Origin: Sphagnum magellanicum
Lineage: Eukaryota > Streptophyta > Sphagnopsida > Sphagnales > Sphagnaceae
DNA length: 64,000 bases
Direction: 5' to 3'
Assembly (NCBI GenBank): GCA_021904315.1
Contig: CM038914.1
Location: forward strand, 19,641,065 to 19,705,064
Position numbers and translations under genes: made by a program. The notes beneath the pieces were generated by a model, which was not told the DNA's origin, searched no databases, and worked only from the letters and a program-made list of their open reading frames with translations. Positions 11,701-23,166 of the stretch are shown one piece after another. How positions within the stretch are numbered: the first letter of the stretch is position 1; each line of letters begins with the position of its first letter.

Positions 11701-11965
11701 TTTTTCAATTTTGTGATGAAGCTGAAGTGGGGATCATCCATAGGATGATTTTGCCGGATTTGGCTACAGATTAGATATGAAAGTAGTTCTATATCCTTGA
11801 CTACCTTATGAAACTTATCATAAAAAATTGGCGATCTGGATTTTATTTTATTTCATGAAATCTTGCTAAATTTGGCCATTTTTTCCATGGAAAACCTTTT
11901 GTATAGTTTGAAATCATATTTTTCAGGTCGAAATTTGGCGAAATTTCGCCCAAAAAAAAAAAAAC
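11700..11965. repeat. Dispersed repeat, copy 1 (second at 19.46 kb)
   Basis: Starting at TCAATTTTGTGAT, this about 265-base stretch aligns with 19460-19735. Both copies share AAGTGG-GATCATCCA, AGATATGAAAGT, TGGCGAT and, at the end, TTTTGGCGAAATTT-like sequence. No coding potential. The ends are not sharp enough to assign a transposon class. Confidence 0.65.
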
Positions 11966-13624
11966 TGCCATAAACCTGCCTAACACTGGATTATTCATTA
12001 AAATTAAACAAATCATAGAGCTCAAGGTTCTTGAACACAGGTCCGACCAAGCAAATCTTGAGTCAAAGATGAACATAACTCTTCACATAGGGAATAACGA
12101 ATGTGGTACATGTATTCCAAAGGACATAACTACTGCATACAAAATGGATGAGAATGATCTAAATGTTCACATATGATTGTACCTTGGTTATGGAGTAAAA
12201 AACAAAATGTCCATGAGCTTGGCCATGGGAATTTCTTTAAAACCTTTTTAGGTATCTTTTTACAATCGGCACTAATTCTACCTTAGGGTTTTTGAATTAT
12301 TTCCATCATCAGGAGTCCGCCCTTCTGGTTATTGTACAAATAAATACATGTCATAAATAAGTAGACATTTGTTCAATAGATTCTGAAATTAACACCCATG
12401 ATGTTACCAATTCATTCTCTCTAAGGACAACAATGAAATGAAAGGAAAAGATTATTTATCAAACTCTTTAAAATCTTGAAGCTTTCACAACCTTAAAACT
12501 ATGGGGAGACTCGAAATGACTTATGTCTTGTTTGTTCTTAAGCCACAGATATGTGACATAAAGAGTTGTTCCATGCACCAACAATAATAATTTAAAAAAA
12601 ATGAAAACTCAAACAATGACTGAACACTACTGTAATCTGAACTTTCTTCCCAGTGTTTTGTTTATTTTTCAATTTTGTGATTTTGCCAGTGTGCCGACTT
12701 CTTGTGAAGAAAACACATTTTACACTGAAAATTTCCAGTTTTTCTAAAATTTGTTTTCGCACAATAGTGAGAAGTGAACACAAAAAAATAATCTCTCTTT
12801 CATATAGGTTTCTAGATCAATTTAGTGTTCAATTTGTAATGTAACCAAAGTCATGATCATTGATAAAGAGGTTTAGCCAAATTGGCTATAAAAAAGTTGG
12901 AACAATAAATAACATTTATCTATATTGTTGGCAACATATTGGAATTAATATAATGATCGGGCTATGTCTAGTTCTAGATTTCAAAATCTGGTGATTCAAT
13001 TCCCATATGAGTCACTTATTTTCATATTTTCATAATTCTAAATTTGCCAGGAAAAAAGTTGGAACACGAACTAGGTTCCTCTTATTGTATATAGAATTTA
13101 TATCTTTGATATGTTTGTGCATAAGAGAAAATTTATCAAACTCCAATTCCAAAAGATTTAATCTGCACAGTAAATGAAAATTTAATTACTAACAAAATGA
13201 ACATGAGCCTTGCTAAGTTTTAGTACAAAAAGATCATTGACCACAAGTGGTAACGTATGGGTTTGTAAAAGGAACTGAGCCATTTAGAGACATTGGTCAA
13301 AGTCACTATACAAATAGAAACTAGCAATTTACAAAAATCTTCAATATAAATGGGATTTTATGAAACTTTAAACACTTCAAGGAATGAAGACAAAGGGCAA
13401 ACTTTTCAAAACTAAAATTATGAGCCTTATAAAAAGAATGACAAGGTTTGAGGATCTTTGACTCTGCTAGATTGCAAACCTTGTATCTACTTATTGGAAA
13501 TAAACTCAAATGTAGCACCTTCTAGAGATAATTTTTGATTTATTTAATACACTTATCTAATCCATATACATCATAACAAAAGAACATTTGCAATCTTTAA
13601 ATCTTAAAATATACTCTAAATTCT
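11966..13624. other. Intergenic, no gene seen
   Basis: AT-rich sequence with only short open frames on either strand. A fragment like the start of the 11.7-kb repeat (TCAATTTTGTGAT) appears near 12.67 kb. Nothing else could be supported. Confidence 0.5.
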
Positions 13625-14000
13625 CAGCAGTCAGTGGTGGCACATTATAGATCTTATGAACTTAGGGAGAACAGTGAAACATGGTTTTTCAACTCACCTT
13701 CTCAAGTGTGTGGAAGGGTTGCATGAAGTCCTGTGACACAGTGGTGGGTGGGTAGCATTAAGAGTTATGAATCTAGACAAATTTTCATCTTCATTTGTTT
13801 CTCATCTGTCATCACTTGGCCTGCATACTCTATGCACATCAGCAAGTGCTAATTCTCAGTTCAAACATGTGAACAGGAGCTACAATTTGAAAGATGAACA
13901 AGACATTACGGTTAGTCAATTCTTATGTTCCCAAGCTTTGTATGCCAATTGGTGCCAAAGGTTCCAATGTCCCTTGATCACACATATTCCATAAAGGACA
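13625..14000 (-). pseudogene. Annexin exon-4 fragment
   Basis: The sequence aligns with exon 4 and the start of the next intron of the annexin at 16256-18649. It keeps the donor context CACCTTCTCAAGTG (plus strand), the GTGACACAGT stretch and the AACAGGAGCTAC acceptor region. The reading frame is degraded. The fragment lies downstream (minus sense) of gene C, in the same position that annexin debris has relative to the last exon of locus B (49.84-50.02 kb). Confidence 0.65.
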
Positions 14001-14694
14001 CCTCGGAAAGAACATTTGTATTGTCATAAAAGTTTAGTAAGCTTATATAGGTGTCAAACATTATTAGCTCTGTCGGTTCAAAAGACATGGTATGGGGACA
14101 GAAAGGGAAGAGGGGTTGAAAGTTTCGACTAAGAATTTTTAGTGGCAACATATAAACAACGCGCTGGGAACTGAAATTGGGGAAGGGTCATATAGGAAAG
14201 ATAGTCAAGGAATTGGGGGGTGACAAAAGACAGTTAAAAGGTTGAGGAAGTTGTGACATGAGAGCACACCAAACATGCTTCTGCAGATGATGTAAAACTT
14301 AAGATAAATATCTGCAGATGTTCCAACACATAATGCCCTCCATTATGAACCATGTAACACACCACACAGACAGCATTCCCACAACAGGCTCACCAGCATT
14401 AAAACAAACTTTCCTGAATTTTGACCTCCATAAATTGGAAAGAGTTTGAAGAGAGGATTATCCAGACACAGAAAAAGTTATAGAGCACAACATCAATAAA
14501 GAAACATGATTCTCACCAAGAAATGGAAAACAGGTTGTTGGGTAATGTAATTTGGCATTTGCATTGTGATGGATGATACTTAATAATTGTGAATTGGGTA
14601 ATCCAAGCACAACTGTACACTAATTTAGAAAACAACCCCACAAAACAACATGCAAAATAACAATGTTGTGTTTGGAAATATTATTACATATACA
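14001..14694. other. 3' flank of gene C
   Basis: About 14.56-14.69 kb aligns with the 3' flank of the locus B last exon (50.08-50.19 kb), including AACAACCCCACAA and the spacer before the stop codon. The duplication therefore carried trailing sequence as well as the exon. The rest shows no gene. Confidence 0.5.
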
Positions 14695-16110
14695 TCATGC
14701 AAGCAATGCAAGTTTTGCTCCAATCACATGTTTTAATATATTTACTTTTGGGGCTCGAAGTTCTTTAATCTCATGCCTGTGCAATATGTTTGTCATTGAA
14801 TGATTCACCCACAAAGGTAGCTCATACCGTTGCTTGTTGCATTCAGGTTCTTGTCCACTCCCATGTGATTGCCTTAAACCCTCAATTGAAATAATGTCCC
14901 TTCGTGTTTTGAAAATGTAGTTGCACTTTTTGCTCTGGTCCAGACCATCCCATTCACCAACAATGGTTGGCTCAAATGTTCCACCTATTGCTGATGTTAT
15001 CAGTTCCCTTGGACCTTTCTTATCATCAGCAATGCGGGCCTGAACTTCTTCTGGGTGAAGAAAGTTGTAAACCAAACTACTTCCATGGCATTTTGAAGTA
15101 ATATAAAAACTACTTAATTGGGGGACAGAAATTTCATCAGCAAATGAAGAACACCTCTCAGTAGTTTGACCATCACCTCCTCCAGCTTGAATACCCAAAA
15201 ATGGCACAAGGATTTCACCTTTGCATCCCCACTTGTACGAACTTGAAGCATTGGTTGTAGTTGTCTTTTTCACAATCTCTACATTTTCCACCCTACGAGA
15301 AAAAAGAGTTGCAGCCCTGTCCATTTCACAATGTAAGGATATTGTGATGTTGTCCTGGAAATATCCAAGATTCCCGGGGTTGACAGTTGGTCCACCACCT
15401 TCCCCAAGATCACATGTTAATATTAATGTGGTGGTTATCTTCCTATGGCCTCCATCCACTTCAAACATAAATTTGAGGACAGGCACAATTGTTGCCTTAT
15501 ATAGTTCATGACAATGAATCTCTTGCCCACCTGGTCCATGAGAGAGGTAGCCCCATAGTGGAATAATAGAAACAACAAGAACCTTTTTTTCCTCCACATC
15601 CAATGGCAATGTAGACAAGGGCTCAGAGGAACCTTGTGGTGGACCTTGAAAGCCGTCTTGAGAGCCATCTTCAGGTGGATCTTGGGATGGATCTTGATGC
15701 ACATCTTTTTTTCCTTCGGACTTCTCTGTTGAACATCTAACTTTTGCGGCACCCTTTGAGCTTCCACCTTCACACCCTGAAACTTGTCTACATCTGATGG
15801 AATTTTCTCCTTCAAGTCCCATGTATTCCACTGGATCATATATAAGGGGAGAGAATCCTTCATTCAATTGTTCAAGGTGGTTTTCTGCATACACCCCAAT
15901 TACATCACTTTTTGTCAACCCAATCCCAAATCTTTCAATTTGATCTTCTAGCCTTGTATTTAAGGAACCTCCAACCTTTGTCTCTGGCTCTGGAAGAACG
16001 ATTTCTATCAGTTGAAGTTCTTCACAACCCTGATCTTCCCACAAGCCTTTCCACGCATGCTCTCCAATTTCTCTCACCTCCACATCCAACTCTTTGGTGA
16101 CAATGTTTTT
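14695..16110 (-). CDS. Gene C: detached paralogue of the novel C-terminal domain
   Basis: An uninterrupted frame of 464 codons (first ATG 16089, stop at 14695) matches the last exon of loci A and B. Matching blocks are ELDVEVREIGEHAW, FGIGLTKSDVIGVY, the HQDPSQDPPEDGSQDG linker, LGYFQDNITISL, TIVGEWDGLDQSKKCNY and LPLWVNHSMTNIL. Similarity begins abruptly at about 16105, inside the homologous exon, so the Ser-rich start and both kinase-like modules are missing. It begins about 150 bases after the annexin stop codon. It is closer to B than to A, in the linker and elsewhere. I see no promoter or start context of its own. The frame may be a young truncated duplicate or may be expressed by read-through from the annexin transcript. 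Function is unknown. Confidence 0.6.
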   Translation of the reverse strand, partial: KNIVTKELDVEVREIGEHAWKGLWEDQGCEELQLIEIVLPEPETKVGGSLNTRLEDQIERFGIGLTKSDVIGVYAENHLEQLNEGFSPLIYDPVEYMGLEGENSIRCRQVSGCEGGSSKGAAKVRCSTEKSEGKKDVHQDPSQDPPEDGSQDGFQGPPQGSSEPLSTLPLDVEEKKVLVVSIIPLWGYLSHGPGGQEIHCHELYKATIVPVLKFMFEVDGGHRKITTTLILTCDLGEGGGPTVNPGNLGYFQDNITISLHCEMDRAATLFSRRVENVEIVKKTTTTNASSSYKWGCKGEILVPFLGIQAGGGDGQTTERCSSFADEISVPQLSSFYITSKCHGSSLVYNFLHPEEVQARIADDKKGPRELITSAIGGTFEPTIVGEWDGLDQSKKCNYIFKTRRDIISIEGLRQSHGSGQEPECNKQRYELPLWVNHSMTNILHRHEIKELRAPKVNILKHVIGAKLALLA

Positions 16111-16255
16111 ACTGCCCTGATGAAACTGTGATTCAAACTAAATTATTCAGTCAGACCAGTTGGAAACTGGCCCTGAAGACCTGCTCACCTCTATGGTTGT
16201 TAATTATGAGTATGCATTCTGTGACATAATTACACCAGTGCCCTGGGTCTGTAAA

Positions 16256-18649
16256 CTAAGCACCACCCACAAGGGTAAGAAGGAAATGCTTGTAGTTTCC
16301 AGATGTATCGCCTGCAATCATATGCTCGAGAGTCTTGTTGTACATACTTGAAAATTCTCCCTTGATGTAGTGCATGTCAATTTCTGCTCGAGTAGTAATA
16401 ACCCGGATCAATGAGCTGTCATCTGTCCCTACCCAGATCATTGATTTGTAGAGCTCCTGTACACCCAATGCAAGCTGCTCCAGAAATCGCAGAGAGGAGT
16501 ACATAAGGATTATGAGACTGCAAGTGACAACTTGTCCACTTTCACAGATACTTCCCTTGATTATTGGAAATGGATAAGGCAACTGAGCAGAAGGCATGTT
16601 GATTATGATAGATTTTGTCTCAGCAATTAGACTCATTCACAGTGTGATTTGAATCCAAATCCTGCATGTCTCTTATTCTTTTGGAATGTGTTAGACCCCA
16701 GTGACAATCCAGTACACCTAAATGAGTACAAGGAGTGAATACCTGGGCAAAATATCTTGGAGGGAAGCATGTGGCTTGCAGAACAGCCAGCAATGCCTTC
16801 TCAAAATGTCCTGATGTTTCCTTCTGAATTGCCTGCACACATGCCAAACATAATCCTCTCCTTAGCTCTGGACTGGCTGGAGTACTCATGGTGTGGTGTT
16901 TAATACAACACCCTTAGAAATGCCAAATTAATTTGGAAATGCATCTCATGGAACTGACATCAGGTCAAATTCTGTGGAAATACCCAGCATCCAGTGGTGG
17001 CATGTTGAACATGCTTGTGAACTAATCAGATGAGAACGGCAAACAGAGCTTGTGGAATTCACCTTCTCAAGTGAACACCCAAAAGCTTGCAGGTAGTATT
17101 GTGACACAGTTGTCAGGTAGGCAGCACTATGAGTTGCGAATATATGAATGAAAGTGTCTTCATTCGTGCCCAATCAGCCCTCACCTGCCTTGTATAATGC
17201 ATGTGCATCTGCCGTTGCTAATTGCCGGTCTACCCCCAAGATTTCTGACCGATTTCCTTTCAGAAGTGCCAACAGGAGCTGTAGGACATAATTTCCAATA
17301 GTGAGAGATACAATTGCAACTCTTATTCTCTCTCAGATAAGACTTATTGGCATTTGATCAAATAAATAGTGCCACAAATGTTATGTAAAAATCAGAAACA
17401 ACCCTCCCAATACAACCAGAAGTTTAAGTTCAACATTTCTACCTACATTCAAGCACTAAAGAAGTTGCAAAGTACACAACTAAAAAAAAAATTGACATTG
17501 ATAAGTCTCAGTAATAAGACTTCACCTTTTGATAGTTGCCACTAGTCTCCCCATCAACGGCATGCTCAAGTGTCGTATGGTAAAGGTTATAGTAAGCTTG
17601 TTTGATAATGTATAACTGTGAGGGAGTACCTGTGCACACAATTCCAATCAAGGCCGTGTCTTTTGTGCCAAGCCCTGAAATTGATTCATGTAAAAGCACT
17701 GCATCTCTCTCGGCTGCATCCATCATCCACAACAGCATTGCTCTCTGCATAATCCCCATGTCCCAGAATTAACTCATCAATGCATGCATGGTAAATGAAC
17801 CATTATCCATCTTGAACATCTTTGACTTCCTTGCAAATATCAATCAACTTAAACAATTGAGGGACAGAACAGAAGGTGAAACTTTCTGATCACCATTTCA
17901 CTAGTTTTCAGTTTTATGGTGGCTGAAAAGCAACCTTTACTCTGACCACTAAAGGTCCAAGGAAACTAGTAATTGCTTACATCTCTTTCCTTGGATGACC
18001 AATACAAACTTCTCTAATTCGGTCTAAAACTGTCCCAAGAGTCATCAAAGGAACATATCCACATTCCCTGAAATTGATGCTATCAGCTCACTCAACCTGT
18101 GGCAAAGAAACACACCTCAAGGTTGTTATGGAGTTCGGACTTGAGACGATGAGATAGGATCTCTCCAAACTGTCTGTGGTAAGCATCAGCGACCGCTAAG
18201 CCCTGAGCTTGTGTGCTGTGACCCAATATTGAAATCACTCTTTTCTCGTCACATCCAATCCCTGCCATCATCCATCAGAACAAGGGTACAAGGTTAGCAT
18301 GCTTGAACCCTGTAAGCATCTGTTACTGTTCTCTGCTTCCATTACGAATGAGAAGTCCAACATTCACATACCCATGTATGCAAAAATCATGATTCTGACA
18401 CCTGCACCACCAGTAATGGAAGCCTCTAGACTGTTAAACTCTGAGCAGTAGCTTAATATTCCACCAGGAAGACCTGAAGCATTTCATCTCAAAGTCCCTA
18501 CTTATAGGTATTGTATCAGAGGAAGGAGGATTAAGTACTAAAATTAGACAATAAAAATCTGCAATGGTCAGCATACCTTTGAATGCTTGATGCAGCGCAT
18601 AACAACCTTCTTGTAAATTGAGATACTGAGGGACAGTTATTGTGGACAT
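16256..18649 (-). pseudogene. Annexin, six exons, one in-frame stop
   Basis: Annexins are cytosolic calcium-dependent phospholipid-binding proteins of four repeats. Exons (minus): 18649-18577, 18261-18116, 17744-17526, 17278-17063, 16832-16743 and 16456-16256. All have GT/AG borders and add up to 945 bases, 315 codons with the stop, which is the usual plant length. Repeat 1 has FKGIGCDEKRVISILG. Repeat 2 has LLWMMDAAERDA. Repeat 3 has LGTNEDTFIHIFATHS. Repeat 4 has WVGTDDSSLIRVITTRAEID and ends in LLTLVGGA. Repeats 1 and 4 keep the GxGT-type calcium loop best (GIGCDE, WVGTDD). At codon 181 (17176-17174) the frame has TGA where relatives have Arg or Lys; CGA to TGA at a CpG would explain it. 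With every other codon and splice site intact, it is either a very young pseudogene, a truncated half-annexin allele, or a base error. Confidence 0.85.
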
Positions 18650-19459
18650 CTCGCTCACTCTATTTTTCTCTTCAGACCACCCTGTTACACAATTTGGAGC
18701 AACACAAGGCAAAATCAGCTTAGGAGCTCCAGCACGAAATAAAAATCATTCAGGAATAATACGCATTTAAACAAGGTCCACTCTTAAATAAGAAGAAACA
18801 TATCAGACGGACTCCAGATGTTAACAACAGAACACCAGCATAGTGCGAACTTTTCTTGTTTTCTTAAAAATCACGGCCAAAAAAGAGTTGTTACAAGATT
18901 TGACAAGAGAAATTGAAAGAAGCTGAAAAAGATGAAGCGATTCTTACGTTTCGACGCTATGTTATCCGCTTGGTGTCCAAGGTTTCAAGCTCCGTCAATT
19001 CGCAAAGAAAGTGACCGAAAAAATAATCAGGAGAAAGAGAAGGAAAGATAGCTTTAAAAGCTTTGAAGAAAGAGTTACAAAAATCACACCGGAGGAAAGC
19101 CGTGAGAACTGAAGAAGCAAGAGCAAGAAGACGGAGAAGTCGGAAATGTGAAACGCATTTGTTCAGAAGAACTTGTCAAAGAATTGAGGTTACGATCAAG
19201 AAAATTTCAAAAGCAAACGGAATTTTAGCGATCAGCTCAACAACAACAACAACAACAAAAATATTCTTATCCAGCGAGGGACACCAACAATTTCGTTGAA
19301 GAGGAACAGGCGCGGATGCACCGACGGAGCAACAAAGGAAAACTCTCTGAACACAAGACAACGCAACACGCACCGGAGAGAGCGTACACGCACACGTAAA
19401 CAGAGGGACAAGATGAATGAACTTTCCTGGAAACAGAGAGCCAGGATCAGAATCTCAGT
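18650..19459 (-). promoter_or_regulatory. Presumed annexin 5' leader and promoter region
   Basis: This interval lies directly upstream of the annexin start and is purine-rich on the plus strand, with raised CpG at 19.3-19.4 kb and a short AAC microsatellite near 19.24 kb. An Arg-rich open frame on the plus strand comes from the AGA/CGG composition and is not called a gene. No TATA box or transcription start could be fixed. Confidence 0.35.
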
Positions 19460-19735
19460 GTTTTCTTTAATCAATTTTGTGATATAGCCAAAGTGGCGAT
19501 CATCCACATGAAGATTTCATCAAATTCGGCAAAAACCAAGATATGAAAGTGAAAATAATTTCAACATCCTTCGATATTTTTGGCTACCTACTTGAACCAT
19601 GCACAGAAGAAATATGGCGATTTTTCTTTATTTATTTTAAAATAAATAATTCTGACGATTGGAATATCCCAAAAATCACTTCATCTTTGCATGTTTCATT
19701 TTGAATTTCGTTTTTTGGCGAAATTTTGGAGCAGA
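19460..19735. repeat. Dispersed repeat, copy 2 (first at 11.70 kb)
   Basis: Aligns with 11700-11965 in the same orientation over about 270 bases, with TCAATTTTGTGATATAGCC at the start and GGCGAAATTTTGG at the end. The two copies lie about 7.8 kb apart and flank the annexin/gene C region, but too much divergence separates them to call them terminal repeats of one element. Confidence 0.65.
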
Positions 19736-21449
19736 TGTAATGGGAATTTCTCTATCTATTGGTCTTGGGTTCAAAATCCTCTTACTATGGCTTCATTTCA
19801 CCTATCTAAGAGGGTCTTAAACAGTGTAAAAAGCCTTAGGTACCTTAAGAACCACAAGGCCCTGCCCCCCCCCATTGTGGAACTTTGAGTGTATGGTCCT
19901 ATCATACTTGGAACTTCAGCCCTATTCCACTGAATGTAAGGCACCATCTTCTGTAAATTGTAGTAATTTCAGCCACATTTTTAAGCACATAGATTTGCTT
20001 TGCAGCACTTGATGATGTCTGTGTTTTCAACAAGGTTTCAATTCCGTTTTTTACTATCTCTATTCATTTGTATTGCTCATTTCATTCACAATTGAATTCA
20101 CTTGCTTTGCTTTGTGCCTTGTGCAATCCCATGCTTTTTCTATATTTTTTCCCCAAATGAGTTTTTTTATAATGTTTTGATTTTTTTAATATCATCAATT
20201 GGGTTTTTAGATGATCCATGTTATTTGTTGACTAATACAAAATTCGTTTTGTAGAAAATAATAAGAAATTTATACAAAATAATCCATTAAACAAGAAAAG
20301 AAGGCCACAATTTTCAGTTTTCTTAGTCAAAAAATCCAACATATTGTCCTTAACCCCAACTTATACTGGTGCTGTTCAATTTGTTTTAAAAGGTTGATTT
20401 TACTTAATTCAGTTAGTTTTTTGGCTGCACAACAACTCACTCCACACAACCACAACCTTGCACAATATAAGCAGCAAAAACCAAGACTACATCTATGAAA
20501 AGCACTCTCATAGCAACAGACAAGGTTTCCCTTTGCCAAGGCCGATTTGCTGCTTGAGATGTTTGATAAAGAGTGAGGAGTACATAGTAAACTTGGATTT
20601 TGCAGGAGGAGCTTCCTCTTACATGCTGCTATCATTTTCGTCGTCATGGCATTGTTAATTGCTAAGGTTTTGTCCCTGGTTGACTGGTGATGTTGGGTGG
20701 CCTCTCTGACAGCGGGTTGTTTTCTGTCTTCTGTTTTGTAATGCAATCTTTTTCTCCCTTTAGTGCCAAGAAAAACAAGAAAAATAAAAAGGAGAAACTC
20801 AACACCATATCTCCATAATCTAGCTACTATAATGCTGTCAACTTCCAACTGCATTCCCTAACAGAGGCACCAGGACACACAAGTTTCACTGCTTTGTCCA
20901 AGATGGACAAAAACAAAATTAGTACCATATTCATTCCACAATTACAACTATTGAAATCAGTTGAAAGCTTGAAAAGATGGTCACATTCCACACCATATAG
21001 AAGCTGCAAGAAGCTGGAAAATGGGTGATCTAGAAGAAAACAGTATATGAATCCAGTGGTGACAAAACAGTTAACAAAACAGTTCAAAGTTGAGGCAAAA
21101 CAAATATGCTTCGGAAGGCAGTGCACAACTTCAGTAAAGCATAGAAAAAGAGAACAGACATGGATTGAAAGCCTTGAAGAAATAGTTGGACAAGCATGCA
21201 GTTGAGAAAGAAACTTCCAAAGCATGCGCAGAACAGAATATTGTTGGAACTGGAAAATGAGCTGTTGCGCAAAGGAGTTGAGAATTTGGGTGCCTTTATC
21301 CGGGGGGATAATGAATAGTAAAAGCAACATCTACAAACAGGATAGTGACAGAATTCAATGAAGAAAATACACACAAATATGCACCGACTTAGCAGCAGAA
21401 ACCAAAAACCAAAACACACAAATCTACAATGCTGTGTTGGGAAATATTG
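19736..21449. other. 3' flank of locus A, no gene supported
   Basis: Minus-strand open frames of 175 and 167 codons occur at 20327-20854 and 20827-21330, but they overlap in different frames, are Cys/Leu/Phe-rich without domain character, and have no conserved frame elsewhere in the window. The stretch at about 20.84-20.92 kb resembles 49.27-49.34 kb (TCAACTTCCAACTGCATTCC type). The part next to 21450 is presumably the 3' untranslated region of locus A. Confidence 0.45.
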
Positions 21450-23166
21450 CTATGTACGAGGACCATGCAATGCAGTCTCTGCTCCAATCACCTCCCTTAC
21501 TGTACCAGTTTCTTTGATTGTGTCATCACGATGCAATATATGAGTCATTGCATGATTCACCCACAAAGGTACTACATACTGTTGCCGGATGTATTGGAGT
21601 TCTTCGCCATTCTGATGTGACTGCCTTAAATCCTGGATGGAAGTAATGTCCCGTCTGGTCTTGAAATTGTATCTGCACTTTCTACTCTTATCAAGAGCAT
21701 CCCATTCACCGATGATGGTTGGGCAGACTGTGTCACCTATGTCGAAGTCTAACAATTCTGTTCGACCGTGATGATGATCAGCAATGATGTCCTTGATTTT
21801 TTTTGGGTAAGAAAAGTTGTAAGCCAAACTTCTTGGACGTTGTCTCAGATGCACATGAAATCCACCACCCAAACACTCATTTTCCATCTCTTGAGCAGTT
21901 GAATAACCTGTCTCTGTAGTTCCACCATGACTTCCTCGAAATTGAAGCCCAAATAAATCAACTTGACCTGAGCCTTCCCTTGCAAGTGATGTTGAATTAT
22001 AGTTTGTGATAGTTCTCTTGACAACTTTTTCATGTTCAACTTTTGAAGAGGAAAGAGTTGCAGCCCTTTCCTGTTCACAAGTTAAGGAAATTGTGATGTT
22101 GTCCTGGAAATATCCCAGGTTTGAGGGGTAACCATCGAGTCCACCATCTTCCCCAAGATCGCATTGTGCTTTCAGTGTGGTTGTAATCTTCTTGTGATTT
22201 CCCCTCAATTCAAACTCAAAACGAAGGATAGGTGCAATACATGCCTTATTTATTGGGTTGTCCTGTTGAAGAACCTGGGATCCTTGATGGACACACCCAT
22301 GTTCTGGATAAATAGTCACAACATGAACCTTCTTATTCTCCAAGCGCTCCGGTGGATCTTCAGCAGGATCATCAGAAGGATCATCAGGTGGATCTTCAGC
22401 AGGATCATTGGGTGGATCTTGATTGTGATCATCTGGAGGATTCCAAGCAGGATCCTGAGCGGGGTCTTCAGGAGGATCTTGCGGGGGATCTTTAGTTCCT
22501 GTTGAGGCCTCCTTTGAACTTCCCCCTCCTGCAGCTCCCTTTGAGCTTTCACCTTCACCCCCTGAAACTGGCCTGTGTTTGGTCACATTTGCTTCCTCAA
22601 CTCCCATGCATTCAGCTAGATTCAATACAAGGGGAGCAAATCCTTCATCATTTGATTGTCCAACTTGGTCTTCCATATACACACTAATTACATCACTGCT
22701 TGTCAACCCAACACCAAATCTTTCTGTTAGATCTTCCAACAGTATATTTGAGGGCCTCTCGTCTTGTGTTTGCAATTCTGGAAGACTGATATTCATCCGC
22801 TCAAAATCTCCATGCACCTGGCCTGCCATTTTCAAATTTGCCCGCAAGTCTTTCCATGCATGTTCACCAATGTGCCTCACCTCCACATCCAGCTTTTTGG
22901 TGATCACCACCTTGGCCCACTCAAGCCCGACACCAACAACTTGAGACATGATTTCCGCATTTTCAAAAAATAACTCCACATTGCCTTCATTATTTTTTCT
23001 GCGAGCAACCATAGTTGAACTGCTACTCGTGGTTGGCAGGTTTGGAACACCTTCAATGCTTGTAATGGTGGGACGCAATTCCAATTGTGGAGATAAACTT
23101 TCATTCTTGCTTGTTGAAGGCATTTCATCATCACTACTTGAACACATTGAGTCACCTTCGGAACTT
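21450..23166 (-). CDS. Locus A last exon: novel C-terminal domain
   Basis: A single exon of 1717 bases opens at an AG border (23167) in the phase left by the k2 exon ending at 24260 and runs 572 codons to TAG at 21450. In order it encodes a Ser/acidic start (SSEGDSMCSSSDDEMPSTS), a helical region (VGVGLEWAKVV, RHIGEHAWKDL), a stretch with FGVGLTSSDVISVY, a Gly/Ser hinge, an Asp-Pro-rich linker made of DPP[E/D/N]DP units, and a predicted beta-rich region (KKITTTLKAQCDLGE, LGYFQDNITISLTC, PTIIGEWDALDKSRKCRYNF, PLWVNHAMTHIL). I do not recognise the family. Three paralogues in this window (A, B, C) conserve the two end blocks and vary the linker. No signal peptide or membrane segment is visible. 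Confidence 0.8.

Noticed and set aside
19063-19299. Arg-rich plus-strand open frame upstream of the annexin
   Set aside because: It is explained by AGA/CGG-rich composition in a likely promoter region, with no homologue in the window and no splice or start context.
20327-21330. Two overlapping minus-strand open frames of 175 and 167 codons near locus A
   Set aside because: They lie in different frames, have Cys/Leu/Phe-rich composition without any domain, have no conserved frame in the paralogous flanks, and sit where the 3' untranslated region of locus A is expected.
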